Counted from the stretch's first letter, positions 56,632 to 64,000 are shown. The stretch is 64,000 nt of DNA from Nocardia cyriacigeorgica (GCF_029868385.1 NZ_JARWNX010000024.1:81826-145825); one strand, 5' to 3'. The notes: generated from the sequence alone by a model not told the origin. Program-made: numbers and translations.

Positions 56632-57826
56632 GCCGCAGCGAGTCACGGTCCCAGGACCAGTCGTTGCCGACCACGAGGCCGGTCAGGCCCAGCGGGTCGA
56701 GGCCGGTCTCGGCGCACAGCTGTCGGATGGCGGGCCAGGTCGCCGCGCCCTGCTCGACCAGTTCGCTCAGGCGGGCCTCCGTATCGCCGCCGACGCGATG
56801 TGCACGCAGTTCGGTGAGACCGATCCTGGACCCGGTCCAGATCAGCCAGCCCCAGCCGTTGTCGTGCGCGTAGGCGCGGGCGGCGGCTGCCCGTGCGCGG
56901 TGGCCGCGGAAGGCGACGCGGCCGAGCGGTTGCACATCGATCAGTACGATGCGACCGTCGGTGAGCCGGGCGGCGGCGGTGGGGAAGTGGATGCCTTCTT
57001 CGCCGTCGAGGTGGTACAGCACGGCATCGGGCTGTTCCTGGAAGGTGGCGATCCGATCCTCGGTGTTGAGGACGCCGAGCAGTCTAGCTTCGAGGCCGGA
57101 GTCGAAGCCGACGTCGCGGCCGACCTTGTCGAGGTAGAAGTGCCCACGTCCGTCGTCGTCGCCGTCGAGGGTGCGCGCCGAATCGGCCGGTAGGGGTGCG
57201 GGGGAGTCGGCGGTCGACGGCCATTCGATCGCGTCGAGCCAGGCGTGGTCGTGACGCACCGGGAACGGTGCGCCCTCGTGCAGGCGCGCCAGACGGTGGT
57301 TGGTCTTCTTCCGCCAGGCCGCGAGCCGCTGGGCGACGAATCCGGCGATGCGTTTGGCGTCGGCGGCGTCGTGCCCGGCCAGACGCAGTTTCAGATAGGA
57401 CAGCTCATTGGCGACGAGATCGGTGGCGGTGACGTAGGTTTCGGTGAGCAGCGCCCGCACCAGCCGCTGATCCTTGGCCGTCGTCGGATACCGTCGGGCG
57501 AATTCGGCCGCGGGCAGGTTGCCGGTGAGTGTGGCCTGGCGGATCAGCTCGCCGACCGCTCGGGTGTGCAGTTGTCGGATCCGGTCGCGGGCGAAGTCGA
57601 ATCGCGCCCCGATTCTGGTGAGTGTTTCCGGCGGGTCGTCACCGACGCCGAGACGCAGTCGCAGGATCTGTGCACCACGTGGACGGTCGACGGCGTAGTC
57701 GTCGATCAGCCGGGCCAGGCGTTCGTCGATGTCGTCGAGGTCGAAGCTCAGGTGATCGGCCAGATCGTCGACCATATCGTCGGTGGTGTCCGCGCTGTCC
57801 TGCTGCCGAATCCGCTCTGTCGCCAC
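56603..57826 (-). CDS. Sigma-region-4-like HTH and TnsA-like nuclease-domain protein (uncharacterised)
   Basis: 407 residues. About residues 48-98 look like sigma-70 region 4 (GAQILRLRLGVGDDPPETLT, RIGARFDFARDRIRQLHTRA). From about 235 comes a domain resembling a TnsA-type PD-(D/E)XK endonuclease: FDSGLEARLLGVLN (E246), HFPTAAARLTDGRIVLIDVQ (D297). The second metal residue is Thr/Ala-like and the Lys is Gln299, so catalysis is uncertain. The middle is helical and Arg-rich. No transposase neighbour is visible. It overlaps the convergent nuclease-like gene tail to tail. Confidence 0.75.
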   Translation of the reverse strand: MATERIRQQDSADTTDDMVDDLADHLSFDLDDIDERLARLIDDYAVDRPRGAQILRLRLGVGDDPPETLTRIGARFDFARDRIRQLHTRAVGELIRQATLTGNLPAAEFARRYPTTAKDQRLVRALLTETYVTATDLVANELSYLKLRLAGHDAADAKRIAGFVAQRLAAWRKKTNHRLARLHEGAPFPVRHDHAWLDAIEWPSTADSPAPLPADSARTLDGDDDGRGHFYLDKVGRDVGFDSGLEARLLGVLNTEDRIATFQEQPDAVLYHLDGEEGIHFPTAAARLTDGRIVLIDVQPLGRVAFRGHRARAAAARAYAHDNGWGWLIWTGSRIGLTELRAHRVGGDTEARLSELVEQGAATWPAIRQLCAETGLDPLGLTGLVVGNDWSWDRDSLRLSASPAPRS

Positions 57827-57921
57827 CCATATGACTCTCTGCCGGGGACCGGATGGTCCGGTCGGTTCGCGGTTGTCGGCGTCAGCCTAGCGGTGGGTAC
57901 CGACGAGTCGGGTCGGTGCGA

Positions 57922-58104
57922 TCAGCGCCGCTGCCGGTCGGTGGCGAACATGCTCGCCACGTCGATCAGTCCGAGCACGATGAGCACGATGCCGAGTGGC
58001 CCGCCGCGGAACCAGAGGAATTCGGTGTCTCGGGCAAACAACCACAAAGCCGCTCCGGCGATGACGAGCAGGACGCCGAGGATGCCGGTGACTCGTATCT
58101 GCAT
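57922..58104 (-). CDS. Small membrane protein
   Basis: 60 residues from ATG 58104, with AGGATG upstream; an ATG three codons upstream (58113) lacks a good ribosome site. Two hydrophobic helices (GILGVLLVIAGAALWLFARD and PLGIVLIVLGLIDVASMFA) with a basic tail. Function unknown; resembles numerous small actinobacterial membrane proteins. Confidence 0.6.
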   Translation of the reverse strand: MQIRVTGILGVLLVIAGAALWLFARDTEFLWFRGGPLGIVLIVLGLIDVASMFATDRQRR

Positions 58105-58285
58105 GAGGTTCATCCTGCGGCTGTGCCGGGTGTCGGCGCATCGGCCTCGAGGCTGGGTTCCCGATCATCATTTCGGAGGACAGGACACGGCGCGTCGGCG
58201 ACGGGTACCGCCGCGCAATCCGTCGGGGATGGACATGAGGCGTCATCTGCGGATTCGTCGCGGACCCGGTTGATACCGTGCACCC

Positions 58286-59344
58286 GTGACCTCGACCATG
58301 CGATCCGTACGGATGTTGGCCGTGTTCGGATCGGTCTGCTGCCTCGTGGCCGGACTGGCCGCCTGCGGCAGCTCCGCCGGCACCGACGAATCCCGGACCG
58401 ACGCGACCCCGACGCAGCCGGGCCCGACCAGCTATCCGTTCACGCTCGACAACTGCGGAGTCGAGGTCACCTTCGACCAGGCGCCCACCAGGGTGGCCTC
58501 GCTGTATCAGGCCTCGACCGAGATTCTGCTGTCGCTCGGCCTGGCCGATCGCATGGTCGGCACCTCGACGTGGTTCGACCCGGTCCTGCCCGCCCTCGCA
58601 GCCGACAATGCGACAGTGCCACGGCTCGCCGATAACGATCCGTCACTGGAGACCGTGCTCGCCACCGAACCCGATCTCGTGACCTCGGCCAGCGCCCACA
58701 CCTTCACCCCCGCGGTCGTCGCGGAACGGTCCCGCTTCGCTCAGCTCGGCATCCCCACCTATCAATCACCCGCGGTGTGCACCGGGGCGACCGTCGAGGG
58801 CGAGACCGTCACCCGCACCGAACCGCTCACCATCGACACCCTCTTCCAGGAGATCAGCGAACTGGCTCGGATCTTCGACGTGCAGCAGCGCGGTGCGCAG
58901 CTCATCGAACAGTTGAAGGGGCGGCTCGCCACGGCCACGACGACCGCGCCCACCGATCCGGCGCCGACCGTGGCGTTCTGGTTCTCGGGCAGCAAGACAC
59001 CGTTCATGGCCGGTTGCTGTTCGGCGCCCGGCATGTACGCCGAGGAGGTCGGCGCCCGGAATGTCTTCGCCGACCAGCGGGAGGACTGGCCGGAGATCAA
59101 CTGGGAGGCCGTCGTCGCCGCCGACCCCGACGTTCTGGTGCTCGCCGACCTGAGCCGCCAGCGCGTCGACGGAGACGCACTCGCCACGAAGATCGCGTTT
59201 CTCGAGTCGAATCCGGCGACCAGCCGGATGCGGGCGGTGCAGGGCAAGCGTTATGTGGTCATGACCGGCTCCGAACTCGATCCGGGGATTCGCGAGATCG
59301 ACGCCATCGAGAAGCTGTCCGCCGGACTCGTCGCGGCGCGCTGA
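58286..59344 (+). CDS. ABC transporter substrate-binding lipoprotein (BtuF/FecB-like), riboswitch-free paralogue
   Basis: 352 residues. Lipobox LAAC near residue 28 marks an outer-leaflet lipoprotein. The periplasmic-binding fold of the cobalamin/iron-chelate class is visible: VASLYQASTEILLSLGLADR, VPRLADNDPSLETVLATEPD, and AFWFSGSKTPFMAGCCSAPG. GTG 58286 is preferred because TACCGT (58274-58279) is six bases upstream; ATG 58298 is in frame. It is a close paralogue of the gene at 59547 but has no riboswitch of its own. No permease is next to it. Confidence 0.88.
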   Translation: MTSTMRSVRMLAVFGSVCCLVAGLAACGSSAGTDESRTDATPTQPGPTSYPFTLDNCGVEVTFDQAPTRVASLYQASTEILLSLGLADRMVGTSTWFDPVLPALAADNATVPRLADNDPSLETVLATEPDLVTSASAHTFTPAVVAERSRFAQLGIPTYQSPAVCTGATVEGETVTRTEPLTIDTLFQEISELARIFDVQQRGAQLIEQLKGRLATATTTAPTDPAPTVAFWFSGSKTPFMAGCCSAPGMYAEEVGARNVFADQREDWPEINWEAVVAADPDVLVLADLSRQRVDGDALATKIAFLESNPATSRMRAVQGKRYVVMTGSELDPGIREIDAIEKLSAGLVAAR

Positions 59345-59391
59345 CACCGTCGCGCCTCGGCCGGACGGTCACCGGCAACCTACCGCCCGGT

Positions 59392-59494
59392 ACGATCAGC
59401 GCAGCGATAGTCGAGGGAACGCCGGTGGAAATCCGGGGCTGACGCGCAACGGTAACGGCCGAACCAGGCCGGAGCCCGATTACTCGGCGATCGT
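59392..59494 (+). promoter_or_regulatory. Cobalamin riboswitch upstream of btuFCD-like operon
   Basis: The strand pair ACGATC (59392-59397) / GATCGT (59489-59494) closes P1. Inside are the conserved elements GAGGGAACGCCGGTGGAAAT, the CCGGGGCTGACGCGCAACGG core and GAGCCCGATTACTCGGC at the 3' side. The order and spacing match a short cobalamin aptamer lacking the peripheral P7-P11 arms. A small GGCTC / GAGCC hairpin and GAAGGAG ribosome site follow. Confidence 0.8.
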
Positions 59495-59546
59495 CGCAAC
59501 ACTTTCGAGGCTCCGCGGTCGAGCCCTGACGAAGGAGTTCCGCGCG

Positions 59547-60590
59547 ATGCGCCTGGCTCTACGGCACCTCTGTGTCCTTTCGGTTCTCACCTCGGCACTG
59601 GCCGTCGCCGGTTGCGCGGGCTCCGACTCCGGCCCCGCGGCCGCGGGCGGTGCACCCGAGGGTTTCCCGCTCACGGTGGAGAACTGCGGACGCTCGATCA
59701 CCATCGATGCACCGCCGCAGCGGGCGGTCTCGCTGAATCAGGGCTCGACGGAAATCCTGCTCTCGCTCGGTCTCGCCGACCGCCTCGTCGGCACCGCGAC
59801 CTGGACCGATCCCGTACGCGCCGACCTCGCCGACGCCAATGCGCAGGTGCCGCGCCTGGCCGATAACAAGCCCTCCCTCGAAGTGGTGCTCGACGCCGAA
59901 CCCGATTTCGTCTCGGCCTCCTTCGGTGGCACCCTCGGCCCCGGCGGTGTCGCCGACCGCGACCGCTTCGAACAACTCGGCGTCCCCACCTATCTGTCCC
60001 CGACCGACTGCGACGGCAAATCCGCGGTGAGCGTCAACTCCGACGGAGCGCGCACCGAACCACTGCGGATCGACTCGGTGTACACCGAGATCCGGCAGCT
60101 GGCCGCGATCTTCGACGTCGAGGACCGCGGTGAGGCCCTGATCGCGTCACTGCGTCGCCGACTCGACGCGGCGACAGCGGCGGCCGGAACACACGCCGCG
60201 ACGACCATCGCCTTCTGGTTCTCCGATCTGCGCACACCGTATATGGCCGGTTGCTGCGGCTCCTCCGGCATCATCACCACTGCGGTCGGCGCGAAGAATG
60301 TCTTCGCCGACACCACCGACGAATGGCCGCAGGTGAGCTGGGAAGCCGTCGCCGACCGCGATCCGTCGGTCCTGGTGCTGGCCGATCTGAGCAGGCGGAC
60401 CATCGAGGGCGACGCACTCGACAGCAAGATCGCCTTTCTCCAGTCGCATCCGGTGACCTCGCAGATGACGGCGGTGCGGGAGAAGCGCTTCGTTGTGGTC
60501 AACGGCGCCGATCTGAACCCGTCGCTGCGCACGGTGGACGGTGTGGAGAAACTCGCCGCGGCGCTGGCGCAGTGGGGACCGGTCCGCTGA
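59547..60590 (+). CDS. btuF: Cobalamin-type ABC transporter substrate-binding lipoprotein
   Basis: 347 residues, lipobox AVAGC near residue 22. It shares with the upstream paralogue the segment AFWFSDLRTPYMAGCCGSSG and VGAKNVFAD. The riboswitch immediately upstream, GAAGGAG ribosome site and following permease and ATPase define a BtuFCD-like importer for cobalamin or a corrinoid. Residues that would coordinate cobalamin are not established; the gene name is by context. Confidence 0.88.
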   Translation: MRLALRHLCVLSVLTSALAVAGCAGSDSGPAAAGGAPEGFPLTVENCGRSITIDAPPQRAVSLNQGSTEILLSLGLADRLVGTATWTDPVRADLADANAQVPRLADNKPSLEVVLDAEPDFVSASFGGTLGPGGVADRDRFEQLGVPTYLSPTDCDGKSAVSVNSDGARTEPLRIDSVYTEIRQLAAIFDVEDRGEALIASLRRRLDAATAAAGTHAATTIAFWFSDLRTPYMAGCCGSSGIITTAVGAKNVFADTTDEWPQVSWEAVADRDPSVLVLADLSRRTIEGDALDSKIAFLQSHPVTSQMTAVREKRFVVVNGADLNPSLRTVDGVEKLAAALAQWGPVR

Positions 60591-61624
60591 CCGCGCTCGC
60601 CGCGCGGCGCGGCACCGTCGTCCTGGCGCTCGGGCTCATCGCGGGCTGCGCGGCGCTGGTGGTGTCGATCGCGATCGCGCTGACCATCGGCCCGGCGAAT
60701 CTGTCGGTCGGTGAGGTCTATGCGGTGGTGGGCGAATATCTCGGGTTCGGCGAGGCCGATGTGAGTCGGATCAAGGACGGCATCGTCTGGGAGTTGCGGC
60801 TGCCGAGGACCCTGCTGGCCGCGGTATGCGGCGCCGGGCTGGCGCTGTGCGGCACGATCCTGCAATCGGTCCTGCGTAATCCACTGGCCGACCCGTTCGT
60901 TCTCGGCATCTCCTCGGGGGCATCGACCGGCGCGGTGCTGGTGGCGGTGCTCGGGCTCGGCGCTGGGTCGATCTCACTGGCCGCCGGTGCGTTCGGCGGT
61001 GCGGTGCTCGCCTTCGCGCTGGTGCTGGTCCTTGCGGCGGCGGCAGGCGGTGGCACCGCGCGGATCGTGCTAGCCGGTGTCGCCGGAACCCAATTGTTCT
61101 CCGCCCTCACCTCGTTCATCGTGGTCTCCAGCGCCGATGCCGAACAGACCCGCGGGGTGCTGTTCTGGTTGCTCGGCTCGCTCGCGGGCGCGGACTGGTC
61201 CGATGTGGCCGTCTGCGCGACGGTGACCGGTGTCGGTCTCGTGATCTGCTTCAGCCGGGCCGCCGCATTGGACGCGTTCACCTTCGGTGCCGCGTCGGCG
61301 GCGGCGCTCGGCATTCCGGTGCGGGCAACCAGGGCGTTGCTGCTCGGGGTCACCGCATTGATCACCGCGGCACTGGTCAGCGCCGCGGGTGCGATCGGAT
61401 TCGTCGGGCTGGTGCTGCCGCACGCGGCGCGCTTCCTGGTCGGTCCACGGCACAGTCGACTGCTGCCGACCGCCGTCGTCGCGGGCGCCGTGTTCACCGT
61501 GTGGGTGGATGTCGTGGCCCGAACGGTGTTCGCGCCCACCGAGATCCCCGTCGGGGTCGCGACCGCGTTGATCGGTGTACCCGCCTTCATCGTGCTGCTG
61601 CTGCGGAATCGAGCGATGGCATGA
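60572..61624 (+). CDS. btuC: FecCD/BtuC family ABC transporter permease
   Basis: 350 residues from GTG 60572, overlapping the btuF end by 19 bases. About ten membrane helices; LRLPRTLLAAVCGAGLALCG, NPLADPFVLGISSGA and GAIGFVGLVLPHAARFLVGP are FecCD/BtuC signatures. It forms the membrane channel of the importer. Stop overlaps btuD start (ATGA). Confidence 0.9.
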   Translation: MGTGPLTALAARRGTVVLALGLIAGCAALVVSIAIALTIGPANLSVGEVYAVVGEYLGFGEADVSRIKDGIVWELRLPRTLLAAVCGAGLALCGTILQSVLRNPLADPFVLGISSGASTGAVLVAVLGLGAGSISLAAGAFGGAVLAFALVLVLAAAAGGGTARIVLAGVAGTQLFSALTSFIVVSSADAEQTRGVLFWLLGSLAGADWSDVAVCATVTGVGLVICFSRAAALDAFTFGAASAAALGIPVRATRALLLGVTALITAALVSAAGAIGFVGLVLPHAARFLVGPRHSRLLPTAVVAGAVFTVWVDVVARTVFAPTEIPVGVATALIGVPAFIVLLLRNRAMA

Positions 61625-62430
61625 CCCTGCGGGCCGAAGCGCTGCGCTGGACTCGCGGCGGACAGCTGATCCTCGACGGCATCACCGTCGAGCCGGTGGC
61701 GGGCGAGACCATCGGCCTGCTCGGCCCCAACGGGTCGGGCAAATCGTCGCTGTTGCGGCTGCTGAGCGGTATCGGCCGCCCCGACAGCGGTCGGGTGCTG
61801 CTCGATGACATCGACCTCACCACGCTGCGCCGGAACCGGATCGCCCGACGTGTCGCGGTGGTCGATCAGCACGCCGACACCGAAGTCGACATCACCGTCG
61901 AAGAGGTCGTGTCCCTCGGACGTATCCCGCATCGCGGCGTCTTCGGCGGCGACACCCGGGCCGACGCCGCGGCGGTGCGGGAAGCCCTTGCCCACACCGG
62001 TATGACCGAGAAGGCGGGCGACCGCTGGCACACACTGTCCGGTGGTGAGCGCCAACGCACGCAGATCGCGCGGGCCCTGGCGCAACGACCGCGCGAACTG
62101 CTGCTCGACGAGCCGACCAACCATCTCGACATCCGCCACCAGCTCGATATCCTCGCCCTGGTCGCGGCCCTTCCGATCACCAGCTATATCGCCTTGCACG
62201 ACCTCAATCTCGCCGCGATGTTCTGTGATCGGGTGCTGATCCTCGATGAGGGCCGCATCGTCGCGGTGGGCCGTCCCGCCGAGGTGATCACCGCGGAGTT
62301 GGTCGAACAGGTGTATCGCGTGCGGACACACGTCACGACCGATCCCGAGCACGGCTATCCGGTTGTATCGTTTCGGCCCAGCCTGCCCGATAGGCCGAGC
62401 AGATCGGATTTCACACTCGGGAAGTCATGA
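61621..62430 (+). CDS. btuD: ABC transporter ATP-binding protein (BtuD-like)
   Basis: 269 residues. Walker A GPNGSGKSS (35-43), signature LSGGERQRTQIARAL (139-153), Walker B LLLDEP (160-165), and a DLNLAAMFCDRVLILDEG H-loop region. The typical ATPase of a siderophore/cobalamin class importer. Last gene of the riboswitch-controlled operon; ends just before a perfect hairpin terminator. Confidence 0.93.
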   Translation: MTLRAEALRWTRGGQLILDGITVEPVAGETIGLLGPNGSGKSSLLRLLSGIGRPDSGRVLLDDIDLTTLRRNRIARRVAVVDQHADTEVDITVEEVVSLGRIPHRGVFGGDTRADAAAVREALAHTGMTEKAGDRWHTLSGGERQRTQIARALAQRPRELLLDEPTNHLDIRHQLDILALVAALPITSYIALHDLNLAAMFCDRVLILDEGRIVAVGRPAEVITAELVEQVYRVRTHVTTDPEHGYPVVSFRPSLPDRPSRSDFTLGKS

Positions 62431-62434
62431 AGAG

Positions 62435-62470
62435 AAAAATCCCCCCGACCTACAGGTCGGGGGGATTTTT
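62435..62470. terminator. Perfect 16-bp bidirectional terminator
   Basis: A fully symmetric stem (left AAAAATCCCCCCGACC at 62435-62450, complement at 62455-62470) with loop TACA. Its T/A-rich ends give U tracts in both directions, so it ends btuD and, from the other side, tRNA-Val(CAC). The last base of the stem (62470) also belongs to the CCA end of that tRNA. Confidence 0.92.
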
Positions 62471-62472
62471 GG

Positions 62473-62544
62473 TGGTCCCAGCTGGTTTCGAACCAGCGAC
62501 CTTCCGCGTGTGAGGCGGACGCTCTCCCGCTGAGCTATGGGACC
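62473..62544 (-). tRNA. tRNA-Val (anticodon CAC)
   Basis: Minus strand, 72 bases plus an encoded CCA at 62470-62472. Acceptor arms GGTCCCA/TGGGACC, D arm AGCTCAGCGGGAGAGC, anticodon loop CTCACAC, T arm TGGTTCGAAACC. All arms pair. Confidence 0.95.
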
Positions 62545-63044
62545 ATATCCAGGCCGATAGACGGCCATCCGGACCACGCCGTTGGCGCCGTCCGAACGAG
62601 TAGGAACCCTAGCATGGGGGTCCGGTCGAACACCAAATCGCCCCTCTCACAGGATGCCCGGATGATCACTCCCGGCTCCTGTGGGCTGCCGGTACGCCGA
62701 GACCCGCCGCCCGAACATCTCCCGCAGCGGCGCGCATTCGGGTCCGGTCCGAGGCGCCACGGCCGGACCGTCGTAGGAGTCGGGCGGTTACCCGCAGTGG
62801 GCCAGGGGAGTGGAGCCGGAGCGCTCCCGCGTCGCGTATGGGTGGACGCGTTCGGCGCGGGAAAGCAAGCACCTTGAGGTGCTGAGGGCGGCGAACACCA
62901 GCCCGCGCGGGCGGCACCTCGAACTACCTCGGTGTAATTCGTTTTCCACCCCATCTACCAGCGGATTTGTAGGTTGCAGCGAATGTCGGCTAATGTTCTG
63001 TCTCGCACCACGGAGGCGAACAACGCGCCACCGGGAGGCGAAAT
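62545..63044. other. Intergenic region between divergent tRNA units
   Basis: About 500 bp. No coding frame looks real. TTGTAG (62967-62972) and TAATGT (62991-62996) with 18-base spacing form a plausible promoter for the Gly-Cys-Val tRNA cluster. The other end should hold the tRNA-Val(CAC) promoter, which I could not place. Confidence 0.4.
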
Positions 63045-63117
63045 GCGGATGTAGCGCAGCTGGTAGCGCATCACCTTGCCAAGGTGAGGGTCGCGGGTTC
63101 GAATCCCGTCATCCGCT
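63045..63117 (+). tRNA. tRNA-Gly (anticodon GCC)
   Basis: 73 bases; acceptor GCGGATG/CATCCGC, anticodon loop TTGCCAA, T arm GGGTTCGAATCCC. The CCA end is not encoded. First gene of a three-tRNA cluster. Confidence 0.95.
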
Positions 63118-63163
63118 CGAGAGGTAGGGCCAGGCAATAAATGTTCGCCGTCCCCCTTTGCGC

Positions 63164-63234
63164 GGTGGAGTGGCCGAGTGGTGAGGCAACGGCCTGCAAA
63201 GCCGTGCACACGGGTTCGATTCCCGTCTCCACCT
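63164..63234 (+). tRNA. tRNA-Cys (anticodon GCA)
   Basis: 71 bases; acceptor GGTGGAG/CTCCACC, anticodon loop CTGCAAA, T arm GGGTTCGATTCCC and discriminator U73, typical of tRNA-Cys. CCA not encoded. Confidence 0.93.
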
Positions 63235-63235
63235 C

Positions 63236-63310
63236 GCGCGATTAGCTCAGCGGGAGAGCGCTTCCCTGACACGGAAGAGGTCACTGGTTCAATCCCAGTA
63301 TCGCGCACCA
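63236..63310 (+). tRNA. tRNA-Val (anticodon GAC)
   Basis: 75 bases including an encoded CCA at 63308-63310; acceptor GCGCGAT/ATCGCGC, anticodon loop CTGACAC, T arm TGGTTCAATCCCA. It starts one base after tRNA-Cys. The Gly-Cys-Val order is the one I recall from M. tuberculosis. Confidence 0.95.
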
Positions 63311-63315
63311 TCGTC

Positions 63316-63337
63316 AGCCCCGGCTTCGGCCGGGGCT
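63316..63337 (+). terminator. Terminator of the tRNA cluster
   Basis: AGCCCCGGC-TTCG-GCCGGGGCT, 9-bp stem with stable tetraloop, followed by TTTCGTGTTTT, six bases after the last tRNA. Confidence 0.92.
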
Positions 63338-63499
63338 TTCGTGTTTTCCGGGTTCGCGGTGTCGAAGCCGTCGAGCAGTGGTGGACCATACCGTGCGTCG
63401 GCGGCGCATCCGGGTGTCGTATTCTGTCGGGGCAGCTGGTTCGCCGGTGGCCTGGATGTCGGGAGTCCCCGCTCGGTCGTCGGCGTCGACATCTCGCGC

Positions 63500-63670
63500 C
63501 GTAGGCGTTTCGGGGTGGAGAGGGAACCCGGTGGGAATCCGGGACTGTCCCGCAGCGGTAAGCAGGAACGAACGCCGTCAACAGCACTGGGCCGCGCAGG
63601 TCCGGGAAGCGACGGTCAGTAGGTGGGCGCGGGGGACCGGTCGATGCCTGCGAGTCCGAAGACCTGCCCG
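63500..63670 (+). promoter_or_regulatory. Cobalamin riboswitch upstream of glyA
   Basis: Conserved elements in order: GGGAACCCGGTGGGAATCCG and GACTGTCCCGCAGCGGTAA (63523-63562), then CACTGGGCCGCGCAGGTCCG, GGAAGCGACGGTCAGTAGG (about 63585-63623), and the 3' GAGTCCGAAGACCTGCC (63652-63668). This is a full-length aptamer with the long arms. TATTCT at 63420-63425 could be the -10 of its promoter. It is on the same strand as glyA. Confidence 0.85.
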
Positions 63671-63674
63671 TTGT

Positions 63675-63696
63675 GCCGGACACACCCGTGTCCGGC
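63675..63696 (+). terminator. Hairpin after glyA riboswitch, probable expression platform
   Basis: GCCGGACAC-ACCC-GTGTCCGGC, a perfect 9-bp stem beginning five bases after the aptamer's 3' element. It may be the switching hairpin controlling read-through or ribosome access to glyA. No U tract follows. Confidence 0.6.
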
Positions 63697-63822
63697 GGTC
63701 GTCGCCTCGTGGATCGGGCGCACACCGGCATGATCGGCGAATCGTAGTGTGCGAGTCGCGGATTCCGCTGTCGCGTGCCCGCAGGGTGGCGGCCGTTCCT
63801 GCCATCCGACGGAGGACACATC

Positions 63823-64000
63823 GTGGACCGGTCCACTACCATCACTCGTTCTGTCAATTCTCAGTCTCTCGGTGAGCTCGATCCCGAGGTTGCTGCCGCG
63901 ATGGCGGGTGAGCTGGCTCGTGAGCGTGACACGCTCGAGATGATTGCTTCGGAGAATTTTGTGCCGCGGGCGGTGTTGCAGGCGCAGGGTTCGGTGTTGA
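63823..64000 (+). CDS. glyA: Serine hydroxymethyltransferase (cut by window edge)
   Basis: 59 codons from GTG 63823, with GGAGG eight bases upstream, continue to the right edge. [20 protein letters not shown] then [20 protein letters not shown] is the conserved SHMT N-terminus. The enzyme interconverts serine and glycine with tetrahydrofolate. Codons end in T (GCT, CGT, GGT) more often than in the neighbours, suggesting strong expression or a different origin. A cobalamin riboswitch lies upstream. Confidence 0.93.
   Translation, partial: MDRSTTITRSVNSQSLGELDPEVAAAMAGELARERDTLEMIASENFVPRAVLQAQGSVL

Noticed and set aside
62614..62877. Open frame between the divergent tRNA units
   Set aside because: No ribosome site, biased composition (Arg/Gly/Pro) and no motif; the region reads as non-coding.

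Overview
The window is high-GC actinobacterial chromosome. Gene order from about 18 kb to 52 kb follows the Mycobacterium tuberculosis block from sigA (Rv2703) back to about Rv2669, read in reverse: sigA, ppgK, suhB, cei, DUF4193, DUF3093, dut, DUF3710, hydrolase, OB-fold, DUF3159, ceoC, ceoB, APC permease, RNA methyltransferase, dxs, RNase D, DUF3000, hemE, hemY, hemQ, msrB, aftC, lipoprotein, RibD-like, zapE, GNAT. AftC (mycolate-type cell wall) and Cei point to Mycobacteriales. The accessory genes (ethanolamine use, NsrR-Hmp, glutaminase fusion) fit Nocardia or a close relative; the genus is an inference from recalled gene order, not from a search.

Layout. 0-8 kb: a YihY-family membrane protein cut by the left edge, an SF2 helicase, a TetR/SDR divergent pair with a shared inverted repeat, a SWIM/SNF2 pair and a second TetR regulator. 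8-13.3 kb: a DUF7455-like zinc protein, a DUF952 protein, a LuxR/DesK-type two-component system, a GAP-family membrane protein and a two-gene K+/H+ antiporter (KhtT/KhtU type). 13.3-17 kb: an ethanolamine permease-EutB-EutC operon with ATGA overlaps. 17-32.9 kb: an MHYT membrane protein and the conserved sigA-to-methyltransferase block, with an extra ECF-type sigma factor. 33-40 kb: a SIMPL protein, a three-domain glutaminase, dxs, and an RNase D operon ending in a tiny KOW-like protein. 40-46 kb: the coproporphyrin-dependent heme genes hemE, hemY and hemQ, interrupted by nsrR-hmp. 46-52.8 kb: msrB, aftC, a lipoprotein with a degenerate alpha/beta hydrolase active site, a RibD-like reductase, zapE, a secreted tyrosine phosphatase and a GNAT. 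53-58 kb: a flavin monooxygenase, a LysR regulator and a convergent pair of poorly characterised nuclease-like proteins. 58-62.4 kb: a substrate-binding lipoprotein, then a cobalamin riboswitch and a BtuFCD-type importer. 62.4-64 kb: tRNA-Val(CAC) on the minus strand, a tRNA Gly-Cys-Val(GAC) cluster on the plus strand, a second cobalamin riboswitch and the start of glyA at the right edge.

Two themes connect the genes. Vitamin B12: a cobalamin-dependent enzyme (EutBC), a riboswitch-controlled cobalamin-type importer, and a riboswitch in front of serine hydroxymethyltransferase. Heme and nitric oxide: a NO-sensing regulator and a heme-dependent NO dioxygenase lie inside the heme synthesis cluster. 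The observations I would follow first are the riboswitch-glyA arrangement and the convergent nuclease-like pair at 55.7-57.8 kb.
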